Of a stretch of DNA of 42,789 bases, positions 19,701-26,908 are shown piece after piece. Both the position numbers and the translations under genes were made by a program. Origin of the DNA: an uncultured Flavobacteriaceae bacterium (lineage in GTDB: Bacteria > Bacteroidota > Bacteroidia > Flavobacteriales > Flavobacteriaceae). The stretch lies in the NCBI GenBank assembly GCA_913062575.1, contig CAJXVT010000020.1, positions 1 to 42,789 of the forward strand. Reading direction: 5' to 3'. Position 1 is the stretch's first letter, and every line of letters begins with the position of its first letter. The notes under the pieces are model-generated. The model was not told the DNA's origin. It worked only from the letters and a program-made list of their open reading frames with translations, and did not search any database.

Positions 19701-21270
19701 TTACTAAATCTGCTTCAGTAATATTTGCAATAAAATTGAATTTATTTATTTTTGATGAAAAATCTGCTAATCCGTTAAACCTCATTTTAAAGTTTTCATC
19801 AGTCAAATTTAGGTTTCCATTAAACTTTCTGTTTTGAAACAGTCCATTTACATTTAAATTATGGTATGCATAATTATTAAATTCAAGTTCTTTTATGACA
19901 CCAATAATTCCAGTATTTATATTCCCTATTTTAAACCCTGTTCCATTTACATCTCCGTTTAATGTTATTTTTCCAAAATTAGAATCATTTAAAAAACGTC
20001 CAATATTAAAACTTATCAATTCTACATTTCCTTTGTAGTTTGATCTGTCTATATCAGAAATATTGGTCAATTCTAAATCTGCTTTTGTAGTTCCTAATCT
20101 AGAATAAATTATAACATCAAGGTCTAGATTATCATTATTGATTTTTGTTTTACCAATCAATGTAAAATTCCCTAATCTTTTAAATTCTGGAGGCAGCTTT
20201 TTCCCTAACAGGTTTGGCAAAATACTTTTTAACTCTTTATAATTAGCGGTAATTTTTTTAAAGTCCCCATCAAAAGAAAACCCTTTTTCTGTACTTACTG
20301 CGTTTATTAACTTAATACGACCATCAATAACAATTCCTTTATCTGAAGCTATATCTAAGGTATCAACTTTAAAATTATTTAAAGTTCCTTCAAGTTTTCC
20401 GTTCAGCATTAGTACATCTTCCCCTCCAAACTCATCATACAATTTATTTAAATCTTGTAATGAGAGTCTACTATTTGTGAAATCTGCATGTATAGCAACT
20501 TTATCAATAAAGTCTTTCAAATCTTCTCGATCATACCTAAAAACAATATTAGCACTCAAGTTAGAGGTTTCCGTTTTTATAACGGTACTTAGAAACTCCA
20601 TTTTCTTTTTAGTATAGCTAAAATCTGTTGTAAAACTTGTGATCTCAATTCCTCTATCATCAATAAAATACAACCCTCTAAGGTTTGCAGATACGTCTGG
20701 ACCAAGAATTTTAAAATCGCTTAAACTCCCTCCTCCTTTTCTAACAGAAAAATTCTTAGGGTCGTCTTTGTTTAAGTTTTCAACCTTAAAATTTAAGTTA
20801 TTAATATAAATATTAGAGCTATTTAATTGAAATGGTTCTGACAAAGAGTCTTTAGGTTTATCATTTTCAAAGCTATCAACAAAAATAGAGATATTGTCAT
20901 CGGTTTCTCCTTTATAGGTTTTAAGATGAAAGTCTACTCCGTCTAAAGAAACACTCCCTAAATTAATTTTATTGTCAATGACTTTTTTTATATTCAGTAC
21001 AGATGTGCTTAGATTTTTTATAAAAACTAAGGTGTCATTATGATGATCTCTAATTTCCACTCCTTTTAACTGAACAGATCCTAAAAAAGACAAATCAACT
21101 CTTTGTATTACAATGTCTGCATTATAGGTTTCTTTTAAGTCTTTGGTTAAAGATCTTGCCAAGCGAGTTTGTACTGCTGGAATTGATAGCGTAATGCTTA
21201 TTAAAAACAAGAATAGCAGCAGATAGCCGAAAAATCTTAATAGTACTTTGCCTTTGTTTTTAATATTCAA
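16771..21270 (-). CDS. tamB: TamB-like translocation and assembly module protein
   Basis: A 1499-residue AsmA/TamB-type protein. A single N-terminal transmembrane anchor (about 12-32) precedes a very long repetitive beta-helical body of alternating 8-12 residue strands. The conserved TamB (DUF490) domain fills about 1130-1450, including GGAISWDGSPSDATLDITAVY and VSVGTRISDRVVVNGKVGVP. The C-terminus is highly basic (GLKKKKGKKNNIKKD). Such proteins bridge inner and outer membranes and carry phospholipid or help outer-membrane assembly. Its position divergent from tsaD is common in Bacteroidota. It overlaps the nucleotidyltransferase by 4 bases. A TANNTTTG box on the minus strand lies 40 bases upstream. 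Confidence 0.92.
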   Translation of the reverse strand: MNIKNKGKVLLRFFGYLLLFLFLISITLSIPAVQTRLARSLTKDLKETYNADIVIQRVDLSFLGSVQLKGVEIRDHHNDTLVFIKNLSTSVLNIKKVIDNKINLGSVSLDGVDFHLKTYKGETDDNISIFVDSFENDKPKDSLSEPFQLNSSNIYINNLNFKVENLNKDDPKNFSVRKGGGSLSDFKILGPDVSANLRGLYFIDDRGIEITSFTTDFSYTKKKMEFLSTVIKTETSNLSANIVFRYDREDLKDFIDKVAIHADFTNSRLSLQDLNKLYDEFGGEDVLMLNGKLEGTLNNFKVDTLDIASDKGIVIDGRIKLINAVSTEKGFSFDGDFKKITANYKELKSILPNLLGKKLPPEFKRLGNFTLIGKTKINNDNLDLDVIIYSRLGTTKADLELTNISDIDRSNYKGNVELISFNIGRFLNDSNFGKITLNGDVNGTGFKIGNINTGIIGVIKELEFNNYAYHNLNVNGLFQNRKFNGNLNLTDENFKMRFNGLADFSSKINKFNFIANITEADLVKTNLFLSDSISMIKGELEIDIVGNTLDDVIGVTTFKNVEYTNQKQTYKFKKFIVSSTVKDSIKRIDINQNTDENDIAQGFIQGNFKISELAPIIQNALGSVYTNFTPYKVAPNQYIKYDINLYNQIVDVFFPEIFIDNNTSLKGEINTKKNIFKLNLKSPKVVFYGNTVDTLALVINNKNIAYNTHLKIAKISTSYFTATKLNLINRTKNDTLFVKSEFKGVSNSDETFNMDFFYTFNEDKKSVIGVEKSTFNFEENTWLINPTNNNDNKVVFDLKKREFDFSSFSLKSNEQKIKFEGSLKDSTYKNLKIDFTKVKLSSFLPPIDSLLLNGVLDGNLNFIQKEGLYNPKGNLFVSGFKINSFNQGDLGLKIEGKNSYEKYDVNLTLENAGIKSIYAKGFVDFTNSSPTLGLSVAIDKFQLNAFSPLGKDVLSKIRGEASTVNDSIKVTGTLRNPVMKGELELKDAGMKFPYLNIDYDFDGITKIKLEDQRFIFEKLNLLDTKFKTRGDLSGEIEHKDFKSWDMDFTIETDNLVVLDTKESEESLYYGTAFIKGNALISGKTDNLNIDVNATTNPNTKFVIPLSDVKTIDSYKLIRFKSDENLVKDTEKKELKFNALKGLKLDINLDVTKDAIVEMVIDKTNGSFLNGRGNGNLDIKIDTRGKFTMDGVFYVDEGKYEFKYGGLINKTFTVEKGGAISWDGSPSDATLDITAVYVAQANPSILLENFNSNRKIPINLITKISGGLFNSTQEFDIQIPNVDNVIASELEFKLNDNNIDERTKQFLSLLMFNTFLNPDKSTFNSSNALIGTSSDIFAGLLSDLISSEDDKVQFNVNYDIADPSNVNDVINDDQVNVSVGTRISDRVVVNGKVGVPVGSKTQSSVVGEVKVEILLNEKGNFRGVIFNRQNEIEYSAEEEGYTQGVGLTYQVGFNNFSEFLQKIGLKKKKGKKNNIKKDSVKTAKTNSFIKFKSKQIKNKE

Positions 21271-21309
21271 TTTTATTATCTAAATAGTGGAAAATTATTT
21301 AATTCCAAT

Positions 21310-21317
21310 CAAAAATA
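21310..21317 (-). promoter_or_regulatory. Candidate -7 box of tamB
   Basis: On the minus strand this reads TATTTTTG, an exact match to the Bacteroidota TANNTTTG -7 element, 40 bases upstream of the tamB ATG. No clear -33 element is visible at the right distance. Confidence 0.4.
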
Positions 21318-21346
21318 TTGCCATTTTTCACAAAGAAAGTTGAAAT

Positions 21347-21380
21347 TTTGATAACTATTGATTTTGAATCAATATTTTTG
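21347..21380 (+). promoter_or_regulatory. Candidate tsaD promoter (-33 TTTG, -7 TATTTTTG)
   Basis: TTTG at 21347-21350 and TATTTTTG at 21373-21380 are 22 bases apart, within the range known for Bacteroidota primary-sigma promoters. Transcription would begin near 21387, which rules out the upstream TTG at 21358 as the start of tsaD and supports the TTG at 21409. Confidence 0.55.
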
Positions 21381-21408
21381 CAGTAGCAATTTAAACTTTT
21401 TTAATCTT

Positions 21409-22437
21409 TTGAGCCAAAAATCAATTTATATTTTAGGAATAGAATCTTCTTGTGATGACACAAGTGCCTCTGTAATTCACAACGGAAAAGTGTTGAGTAA
21501 TGTTGTAGCGAATCAAGAGATTCACGCAAAATATGGCGGAGTTGTTCCTGAATTAGCTTCAAGAGCGCATCAACAGAACATTGTTCCCGTTGTTCAGCAA
21601 GCTTTAGAGCAAGCAAATATTGACAAATCTCAATTAAATGCAATTGCTTTTACTCGTGGACCAGGTCTAATGGGCTCGTTATTAGTAGGAACATCTTTTG
21701 CCAAATCGCTAGCGCTAGGATTAAACATTCCGTTGATAGATGTAAACCATATGCAAGCACATATTTTAGCTCATTTTATTGAGGAAGAAGATGCTAAAAA
21801 ACCTCCATTCCCTTTTGTTTGTTTGACTATTAGTGGTGGACATACACAAATCGTTAAGGTTTCTGATTATTTTGAGATGGAGATTCTTGGAGAAACAATT
21901 GATGATGCTGTTGGTGAAGCCTATGATAAATCGGCAAAGATTTTAGGATTACCATATCCAGGTGGGCCATTGATTGATAAATATGCGCAAGAAGGAAATC
22001 CGAAAGCTTTTAAATTTACAAAACCAAAAGTGGGCGATTTAGATTTTAGTTTTAGCGGATTAAAAACAGGTATTTTATACTTTATTCAAAAACAAGTAAA
22101 AGAAAACCCAAACTTCATTGAAGAAAACTTGGTAGACATCTGTGCTTCTATTCAATATACAATTGTAGAGATATTGATGGATAAATTGAAAAATGCTGTA
22201 AAACAAACTGACATTAAACACATAGCTATTGCTGGTGGAGTTTCTGCAAATTCAGAAATTAGAAAAAGATTGGCATTGGCAGAAAAACATTGGAATTGGA
22301 CAACCTACGTTCCTAAGTTTGAATACACAACCGATAATGCAGCAATGATTGCCATTACTGGTTATTTGAAACACCTACAGAATAAGCATTCTGATATTGC
22401 TATTACAGCACAAGCACGATTAAAAGTTACAGAATAA
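21409..22437 (+). CDS. tsaD: tRNA N6-adenosine threonylcarbamoyltransferase
   Basis: The Kae1/TsaD subunit that transfers threonylcarbamoyl to A37 of ANN-reading tRNAs, in the cytoplasm, with TsaB/TsaE encoded elsewhere. The start is taken at TTG 21409 (342 residues, MSQKSIYILGIESSCDDTS), because no ATG fits and the family begins just before GIESSCDDT. The metal ligands H114 and H118 are in NHMQAHILAHF. The ATP-site GPGLMGSLLVG, DDAVGEAYDKSAK and GGVSANSEIR motifs are intact. It is divergent from tamB and ends at a hairpin terminator. Confidence 0.96.
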   Translation: MSQKSIYILGIESSCDDTSASVIHNGKVLSNVVANQEIHAKYGGVVPELASRAHQQNIVPVVQQALEQANIDKSQLNAIAFTRGPGLMGSLLVGTSFAKSLALGLNIPLIDVNHMQAHILAHFIEEEDAKKPPFPFVCLTISGGHTQIVKVSDYFEMEILGETIDDAVGEAYDKSAKILGLPYPGGPLIDKYAQEGNPKAFKFTKPKVGDLDFSFSGLKTGILYFIQKQVKENPNFIEENLVDICASIQYTIVEILMDKLKNAVKQTDIKHIAIAGGVSANSEIRKRLALAEKHWNWTTYVPKFEYTTDNAAMIAITGYLKHLQNKHSDIAITAQARLKVTE

Positions 22438-22442
22438 GAATA

Positions 22443-22495
22443 AAAAAAGCGAGCTAATTTATGCTGAATTTATTTCTTTATTTGCTCGCTTTTTT
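22443..22495. terminator. Bidirectional terminator after tsaD
   Basis: AAAAAAGCGAGC (22443-22454) pairs with GCTCGCTTTTTT (22484-22495) around a 29-base AT-rich loop. T-runs on both strands let it serve tsaD and the converging thioredoxin-like gene. Confidence 0.75.
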
Positions 22496-22497
22496 AA

Positions 22498-23115
22498 TTA
22501 ATAATTTGTCTTTATAGTACAGCCAATTGCTCTAGAAGTTGTTTTTTCTGGGTTCTTACCCGATAGCAACGCATCAACTGCATCTTCTGCATATTTCTTT
22601 GTTACAGCAGCAGGTTTATGAGAGTTATTATCAATAGCTCCTATATATGCTACTTTTAAATTTTTATTCTCTTTTTTTAAGATAAATACATGTGGTGTTT
22701 TTGTTGCTCCATATTGTGGATACACTTTTTGTCCATCATCAAACAAATATGGAAACGTAAACCCTTTTTCACGTGCTCTCACTTTCATATCTTCAAAACT
22801 ATCATTTGGAGAAGCAGATGGATCGTTGGGGTTGATTGCAATAACTGGATACCCTTTTTTCTTGTATTTTTTATCCAAGGCAATAATTCTGTCTTCATAA
22901 GCTACTGAATACGGACAGGTATTACAAGTGAAAATTACAATAAACCCTTTTGCATTTTTGTAATCTGACATCGAAATCATTTTACCATCAACATTTTTTA
23001 ATTTAAAATCTATTGCTGTATCTCCAACATCATAACCAGATTCTACTGGCTTTAAAGTAAACGCTGTAATCAACGTAAATACACTAAGTACTAAAACTGT
23101 TTTAATTGCTTTCAT
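22498..23115 (-). CDS. Secreted thioredoxin-fold (redoxin) protein
   Basis: A 205-residue protein with an N-terminal signal peptide (MKAIKTVLVLSVFTLITAFT). The AhpC/TSA-redoxin fold follows, with the redox motif FTCNTCPYS (about residues 67-75; CxxC followed by PY) and the cis-Pro region ATKTPHVFIL (about 138-147). It is probably a periplasmic thiol reductase or peroxidase of the 'CNTCPY' group; the substrate is unknown. It starts 6 bases after the TlpA-like gene, so the two thioredoxin-fold proteins are co-expressed and may act in one periplasmic redox chain (inference). Confidence 0.85.
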   Translation of the reverse strand: MKAIKTVLVLSVFTLITAFTLKPVESGYDVGDTAIDFKLKNVDGKMISMSDYKNAKGFIVIFTCNTCPYSVAYEDRIIALDKKYKKKGYPVIAINPNDPSASPNDSFEDMKVRAREKGFTFPYLFDDGQKVYPQYGATKTPHVFILKKENKNLKVAYIGAIDNNSHKPAAVTKKYAEDAVDALLSGKNPEKTTSRAIGCTIKTNY

Positions 23116-23121
23116 CTGTTT

Positions 23122-23655
23122 CTATTTTAAAAGTTTTAGAAGTTCATTTTCCAATTCATCGTATTGAAACGACTTTTCAAAAAACCTTCTCTCTTCTTTA
23201 TTATATATTAATGTAGCAGGAATTGCTCCTGACCAATTTTTACTAATTTTCGGAATCCATGTATCTTGATCTGGATCCACCATTAAAACCACCTTAGATT
23301 GTAGTTTTTTCTTTTGAATAAACGGAATTAATTTACTTTTTAACTGATCTGGAAAATCTAAGCTTACCAAAATAACCTCAACTCCTTTTCCTTTATAAAC
23401 AGTATTCAATTTTTCAAAATAAGGCAACTCTTTTACACAAGGAGCACACCAAGTAGCCCAAAAATTTATTACATAGGTTTTCCCATCATTCTTAGTTAAT
23501 AATGGCGCTAACTCTTTATAAGTGTAAACTGGTATTTTTTGTGTAGGTTCCGTTTTTCCTTGCTGTGTTTCTTGCAAAACAGACGCTTTCTTCGTTTCTG
23601 TTTTGCAAGAAACAAGCACAAAAAGCACACAAATAAAACCAAATAATTTCCTCAT
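23122..23655 (-). CDS. TlpA-like thioredoxin lipoprotein
   Basis: A 177-residue protein with a lipoprotein signal (MRKLFGFICVLFVLVSC, lipid-modified Cys at 17), a Lys/Thr-rich linker, and a TlpA/ResA-type thioredoxin domain with NFWATWCAPCVKELP and the GAIPATLIYN cis-Pro loop. It is expected to face the periplasm as a membrane-anchored disulfide reductase, for example in cytochrome c maturation or oxidative repair. Its partner is the redoxin gene directly downstream. The domain is complete. Confidence 0.9.
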   Translation of the reverse strand: MRKLFGFICVLFVLVSCKTETKKASVLQETQQGKTEPTQKIPVYTYKELAPLLTKNDGKTYVINFWATWCAPCVKELPYFEKLNTVYKGKGVEVILVSLDFPDQLKSKLIPFIQKKKLQSKVVLMVDPDQDTWIPKISKNWSGAIPATLIYNKEERRFFEKSFQYDELENELLKLLK

Positions 23656-23719
23656 ACCAGAACTAAATTAAAAAATAATCGGCTGACTTAAAAACAATTA
23701 ACTAAAATTAACACCAAAA

Positions 23720-23747
23720 AAAAGCCTCAAATTAATTTAAGGCTTTT
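23720..23747 (-). terminator. Terminator of the S1/P1 nuclease gene
   Basis: AAAAGCCT (23720-23727) and AGGCTTTT (23740-23747) form the stem, with AAATT/AATTT extending it past one mismatch. Read on the minus strand it is followed by eight T residues, and it lies just past the nuclease stop codon. Confidence 0.75.
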
Positions 23748-23749
23748 AT

Positions 23750-24544
23750 TTATCCAAGAATTTCGGTTAAGACTTTAGCGAGCCTAATGCCTCCTTTTTG
23801 AAGTTGACTTCTTACCGTCTTAAAGTGATCATACATATAACGATATCTTAAATTTTCTTCACTTTTTGCAGAGCGATAAATTTTTTGAGCAATAACTTTA
23901 GATTCATTTACCCAATCAACTACAGTCCCTTTTTTTACTTCATTAATTTGAGACTTACTTAATTTATCAGTGTTTTTCGCAAGCTCTGTATAGGTCATAT
24001 TAAAGCTATTTATCATTTCACTATCCCAAACCCTATGCATATTAGATCCATTGTAAAACCATTTCACTTTAAAATCATTTCCACCTCTATCAGAAGTTCT
24101 ACCAACATGCATTGGCTGATGCAAATCTCCAATAAAATGAACTAACATTTTTAAATAAAATGCTTTATCTTCTTTAGATGAATTCTTGTCTAACAATACT
24201 TGTTTGCACTTTTCAATTCCCGTAACCAAGTCGCCTTTTGGGTTCTTCTTTGAAGTTTGATACGTATCATCATCATTTAAATTTACATAATGCCAAGTAT
24301 AAAAATCATTGTATTTCTTATCAGATTTTATATCGTCAGCAAATGTTGAAACCATTGCCAAAGTTTGCCCATTCAACAATTCTCTTATTTTTCGTTGTAT
24401 TCTTTTTGATAAGTGTTTGGTTGCTATTTCTCCAACTACTCTATGACCAGTTGCTCCCCAAACGATATCAGTATCATTGTTTGCTGCAATCGCCGAATTA
24501 GAGATTAAAACAAAAGAGAGTATAAACAATATTTTAGATTTCAT
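23750..24544 (-). CDS. S1/P1-type zinc nuclease, secreted
   Basis: A 264-residue secreted phosphodiesterase that cleaves single-stranded nucleic acids and nucleotides. The signal peptide (MKSKILFILSFVLISNSAIA) is followed by the family's trinuclear zinc site. W29 and H34 (WGATGH), D70, H85 (YTWHYVN), H136 and D140 (LVHFIGDLHQPMHV), H146, H170 and D174 (HRVWDSE) line up with all nine P1 nuclease ligands. In known enzymes the Trp is the mature N-terminus; here about eight residues separate the predicted cleavage site from W29, so extra trimming may be needed. It is divergent from the SPFH operon. Confidence 0.93.
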   Translation of the reverse strand: MKSKILFILSFVLISNSAIAANNDTDIVWGATGHRVVGEIATKHLSKRIQRKIRELLNGQTLAMVSTFADDIKSDKKYNDFYTWHYVNLNDDDTYQTSKKNPKGDLVTGIEKCKQVLLDKNSSKEDKAFYLKMLVHFIGDLHQPMHVGRTSDRGGNDFKVKWFYNGSNMHRVWDSEMINSFNMTYTELAKNTDKLSKSQINEVKKGTVVDWVNESKVIAQKIYRSAKSEENLRYRYMYDHFKTVRSQLQKGGIRLAKVLTEILG

Positions 24545-24600
24545 TTTTGTGTTTTTAAGTATTACTAGTTGGCTAATTTATAAAAATAAAGCTTTAAATA

Positions 24601-24633
24601 TTTGGAAATATGAAAAAAAATAGCATATCTTTG
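24601..24633 (+). promoter_or_regulatory. Promoter of the SPFH operon
   Basis: TTTG at 24601-24604 and TATCTTTG at 24626-24633, spaced by 21 bases, match the Bacteroidota -33/-7 consensus. Two ATATCAT direct repeats follow at the expected transcription start and could be a binding site. The ATG is 38 bases past the -7 box. Confidence 0.6.
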
Positions 24634-24670
24634 TGATATCATTTTAATATCATAACAAAACACATAAATC

Positions 24671-25531
24671 ATGAAAGAAGAAAAAATAATAAAACCTGCC
24701 AACGGATATTTAATGCTTTTCATAGCTCTAGCATTATTCATCGGGGGGATTCTAATCTCTATTAAATTTGAGAACCCTGTTTATCTTATGGCTACTCTTG
24801 CAGGTTTCATAAGCTTTTTTGGCTTTATTTTAGTAAACCCAAACACATCTAAAGTTGTATTACTTTTCGGGAAATACGTTGGGACAATAAAATCAAACGG
24901 TTTATTTTGGGCAAACCCATTATACAAAAAGAGAAAAATCTCTTTAAGAGCTAGTAATTTTGATAGCGAAAGACTAAAAGTGAATGACAAACTTGGTAAC
25001 CCAATAATGATTAGTACTATTTTAGTTTGGAGAGTTACGAACACCTATAATGCCGCTTTTGATGTTGACAACTATGAGAACTTTGTGAGAGTTCAAACAG
25101 ATGCTGCCGTTAGAAAGCTAGCAAGCATGTATCCATATGATAACTTTGCAGATGAAGGACATACAGAAGATATAACATTACGCTCTAGCGTTAATGAAGT
25201 TAGTGAAGCTTTAGAGAAAGAAATTGAAGAGCGTTTAGCTATAGCAGGAATTGAAGTTTTAGAAGCTAGAATCGGTTATTTAGCATACGCTCAAGAAATT
25301 GCTAGCGCAATGCTAAAGAGACAACAAGCTACAGCCATTGTTGCAGCTAGACATAAAATTGTTGAAGGTGCAGTAAGCATGGTAGAAATGGCTATAGAAG
25401 AACTTGGAAAAAAACAAATTGTTGATTTAGATGATGAACGTAAAGCTGCAATGGTAAGTAACTTAATGGTTATTTTATGTGGAGATAAAGAAGCGTCTCC
25501 TGTATTAAACACTGGAACTTTAAGTCATTAA
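24671..25531 (+). CDS. SPFH (band 7/prohibitin) domain membrane protein
   Basis: A 286-residue protein. Two N-terminal hydrophobic segments (about 14-31 and 37-55) form a membrane hairpin or pair. The SPFH domain spans about 55-230: NTSKVVLLFGKYVGTIKSNGLFW is the typical first strand, and TILVWRVTNTYNAAFDVDNYENFVRVQTDAAVRKLA the core. A helical tail (about 215-275) would drive oligomerisation. SPFH proteins build large membrane-attached rings or microdomains and often guard other membrane proteins or proteases. It is the first gene of an eight- or nine-gene plus-strand operon ending with an Arc-type regulator. Stand-alone SPFH genes followed by an Arc-like gene recur in many bacteria; the client is unknown. 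Confidence 0.9.
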   Translation: MKEEKIIKPANGYLMLFIALALFIGGILISIKFENPVYLMATLAGFISFFGFILVNPNTSKVVLLFGKYVGTIKSNGLFWANPLYKKRKISLRASNFDSERLKVNDKLGNPIMISTILVWRVTNTYNAAFDVDNYENFVRVQTDAAVRKLASMYPYDNFADEGHTEDITLRSSVNEVSEALEKEIEERLAIAGIEVLEARIGYLAYAQEIASAMLKRQQATAIVAARHKIVEGAVSMVEMAIEELGKKQIVDLDDERKAAMVSNLMVILCGDKEASPVLNTGTLSH

Positions 25532-25619
25532 AATGATACTTGTAGTTTCTAAATTAATTTTTATTTTTATAAGGATTATACATCTAATTATTATTTCAAT
25601 TTTTAATTAAACAAGAGAT

Positions 25620-25721
25620 ATGCTAGGAATTCAACTAAAAAATAAAAAAGTGCTTTTAATTGTATTTGCAATTTGCATCGCTGCAATAAGTATTGGAGTT
25701 TTAATAATTGCAAACAACTAA
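25620..25721 (+). CDS. Small single-helix membrane peptide (33 aa)
   Basis: An ATG 88 bases after the SPFH stop opens a 33-codon frame. It encodes a basic N-terminus (MLGIQLKNKK) followed by one continuous hydrophobic helix (VLLIVFAICIAAISIGVLII) and ANN. It ends 2 bases before the next small gene. Position, strand and a good membrane helix make it a likely real gene, but short AT-rich frames can be fortuitous. No family is recognised. It could be a regulatory or accessory subunit of the SPFH complex (inference). Confidence 0.45.
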   Translation: MLGIQLKNKKVLLIVFAICIAAISIGVLIIANN

Positions 25722-25723
25722 TC

Positions 25724-25882
25724 ATGAAAAATAAAAGTGCTTTTATAGGAATGGTTTTTGGCGCAGGAATTGGCATTATATTTAATCCCACAGGTTTAGG
25801 ATTACCAATGGGAGCTGGAGTTGGTCTTGTTTTAGGTATGATAATAAATCAACAACAAAAGAAATTAAAAAATAAAAAATGA
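25724..25882 (+). CDS. Glycine-zipper small membrane protein (52 aa)
   Basis: The start is chosen at the ATG at 25724 (MKNKSAFIG); a longer upstream frame overlaps the preceding peptide in another phase. The protein is two glycine-rich hydrophobic helices (GMVFGAGIGIIF and GAGVGLVLGMII) joined by a short NPTGLGLP turn, with a basic tail QQQKKLKNKK. The G-x-x-x-G spacing is typical of glycine zippers that pack or oligomerise in membranes. Its TGA overlaps the next ATG (ATGA). No named family or function is recognised. Confidence 0.7.
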   Translation: MKNKSAFIGMVFGAGIGIIFNPTGLGLPMGAGVGLVLGMIINQQQKKLKNKK

Positions 25883-26067
25883 ATCAAAAACAAATATTAT
25901 ACTTATCAATTGGAGTATCTCTAGGGTCTGCAATGGGAGTTATTTACGGAGTTGTATTTGATAATATTGCAATCGGTATTTCTCTGGGATCTGGAGCAGG
26001 AACAGCAATAGGAACAGGGTTGGCCGTAATGAGTCAAGGAAAGGAAAAACCATGTAAAAAAGAATAA
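25879..26067 (+). CDS. Glycine-zipper small membrane protein (62 aa)
   Basis: It overlaps the preceding glycine-zipper gene by 4 bases. The 62 residues form two hydrophobic helices rich in G-x-x-x-G spacing (ISIGVSLGSAMGVIYGVVF-type and IGISLGSGAGTAIGTGLAVM), ending in a Lys-rich tail with a single Cys. It resembles its neighbour in plan but not closely in sequence, so the two may be old paralogs or partners in a hetero-oligomer. No leader peptide, lipobox or known bacteriocin motif is seen. Confidence 0.75.
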   Translation: MNQKQILYLSIGVSLGSAMGVIYGVVFDNIAIGISLGSGAGTAIGTGLAVMSQGKEKPCKKE

Positions 26068-26068
26068 G

Positions 26069-26236
26069 ATGAAAGAATATAAATTTTTAAAACAAAAAGC
26101 ATCTTGGTCTAAAAGTCAAGATAAATTTGAAGACGAAATAAACACCTATGCTAAACAAGGTTGGAGAGTAATCAATATCTACGCAAATACAAGCGGAGTG
26201 GTTTATGCATTGTTAGAAAAAGATAAAAATAGATAA
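26069..26236 (+). CDS. DUF4177-like small protein, copy 1 (55 aa)
   Basis: It starts one base after the glycine-zipper gene. MKEYKFLKQK, then an acidic helix (DKFEDEINTYAKQGW), then strands RVINIYAN and VVYALLEKD. The pattern, a starting beta strand, a helix ending in a GW motif and two strands, matches the DUF4177 fold. It is cytoplasmic by sequence. Function is unknown. It is a paralog of the next gene: both begin MKEYK, share the helix-GW core and end DKNR. Confidence 0.7.
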   Translation: MKEYKFLKQKASWSKSQDKFEDEINTYAKQGWRVINIYANTSGVVYALLEKDKNR

Positions 26237-26237
26237 C

Positions 26238-26396
26238 ATGAAAGAGTACAAAGTAGTTAGCTGGAAATCTGGCTTATCTAAAAATAATGAACGCTTAGAA
26301 GACACATTAAATGAGCATGCTAGAGATGGCTGGAGTGTAAAACATATTGCTGAACAAACAGCTAGAGTAGTTTTTGAAAGAGACAAAAACAGATAA
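26238..26396 (+). CDS. DUF4177-like small protein, copy 2 (52 aa)
   Basis: One base separates it from copy 1, and its TAA overlaps the ATG of the next gene (TAATG). MKEYKVVSWKSG, helix NERLEDTLNEHARDGW, strands SVKHIAEQ and RVVFERDKNR. It fits DUF4177 better than copy 1 (the EYKVV...LE..LNE...GW pattern). The tandem arrangement suggests duplication followed by divergence, perhaps to give a heterodimer. Function is unknown. Confidence 0.72.
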   Translation: MKEYKVVSWKSGLSKNNERLEDTLNEHARDGWSVKHIAEQTARVVFERDKNR

Positions 26397-26908
26397 TGAG
26401 AATATTTAAAGAAGAACAACGATTTACACAAACTTGGTTAATGGTAGTTTTAATAATCAGTATGATTACTCCAATTGCTTTAATGATTAAAGAATATTCT
26501 AATGGAGATTCTACCAACTCAATTAACGAAATACTTATAACATCATTGTTAATGGTTGCAGTGCTTACACTTATATTCTTCTTTAAATTAAAAACAAGAA
26601 TTGATGAAATCGGAATTCATTATCAGTTTTTTCCATTTCACTTTTCTGCAAGAACAATTGCTTGGTCTGAATTAGTAGTTGCTAAATCAAGAAAGTATGC
26701 TGCCTTTACAGAATATGGTGGCTGGGGATTAAAAAGCAGCTTTCTTTCAAGAAAGAAAAAAGGTATAGCATATACCGTTTCTGGTGACACAGGAATTCAA
26801 TTAGAATACAAAAACGGAAAAAAAATATTGATTGGCACTCAAAAACTAAATGACGTAAATGCTGTGTTAAAAACCTATGAACATAAAATAATGACAGATG
26901 AAGTTTAA
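26396..26908 (+). CDS. Membrane protein with two helices and a PH-like domain
   Basis: A 170-residue protein. The short N-terminal segment MRIFKEEQRFTQTW leads into two transmembrane helices (about 14-32 and 46-63), then a beta-rich soluble domain with IDEIGIHYQFFPF, IAWSELVVAKSRKYAAFTEYGGWG and GIQLEYKNGKKILIGTQK. The strand-turn pattern resembles bacterial PH-like (DUF304-type) domains, though I cannot name the family with certainty. It is coupled to copy 2 of the DUF4177 genes by TAATG and overlaps the next gene by 11 bases, which ties it firmly to the operon. Confidence 0.75.
   Translation: MRIFKEEQRFTQTWLMVVLIISMITPIALMIKEYSNGDSTNSINEILITSLLMVAVLTLIFFFKLKTRIDEIGIHYQFFPFHFSARTIAWSELVVAKSRKYAAFTEYGGWGLKSSFLSRKKKGIAYTVSGDTGIQLEYKNGKKILIGTQKLNDVNAVLKTYEHKIMTDEV

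Noticed and set aside
25724..26067. Two-peptide bacteriocin encoded by the glycine-zipper genes
   Set aside because: There is no double-glycine leader, immunity gene or export gene nearby, and the genes are embedded in the SPFH operon. A structural membrane role is more likely.
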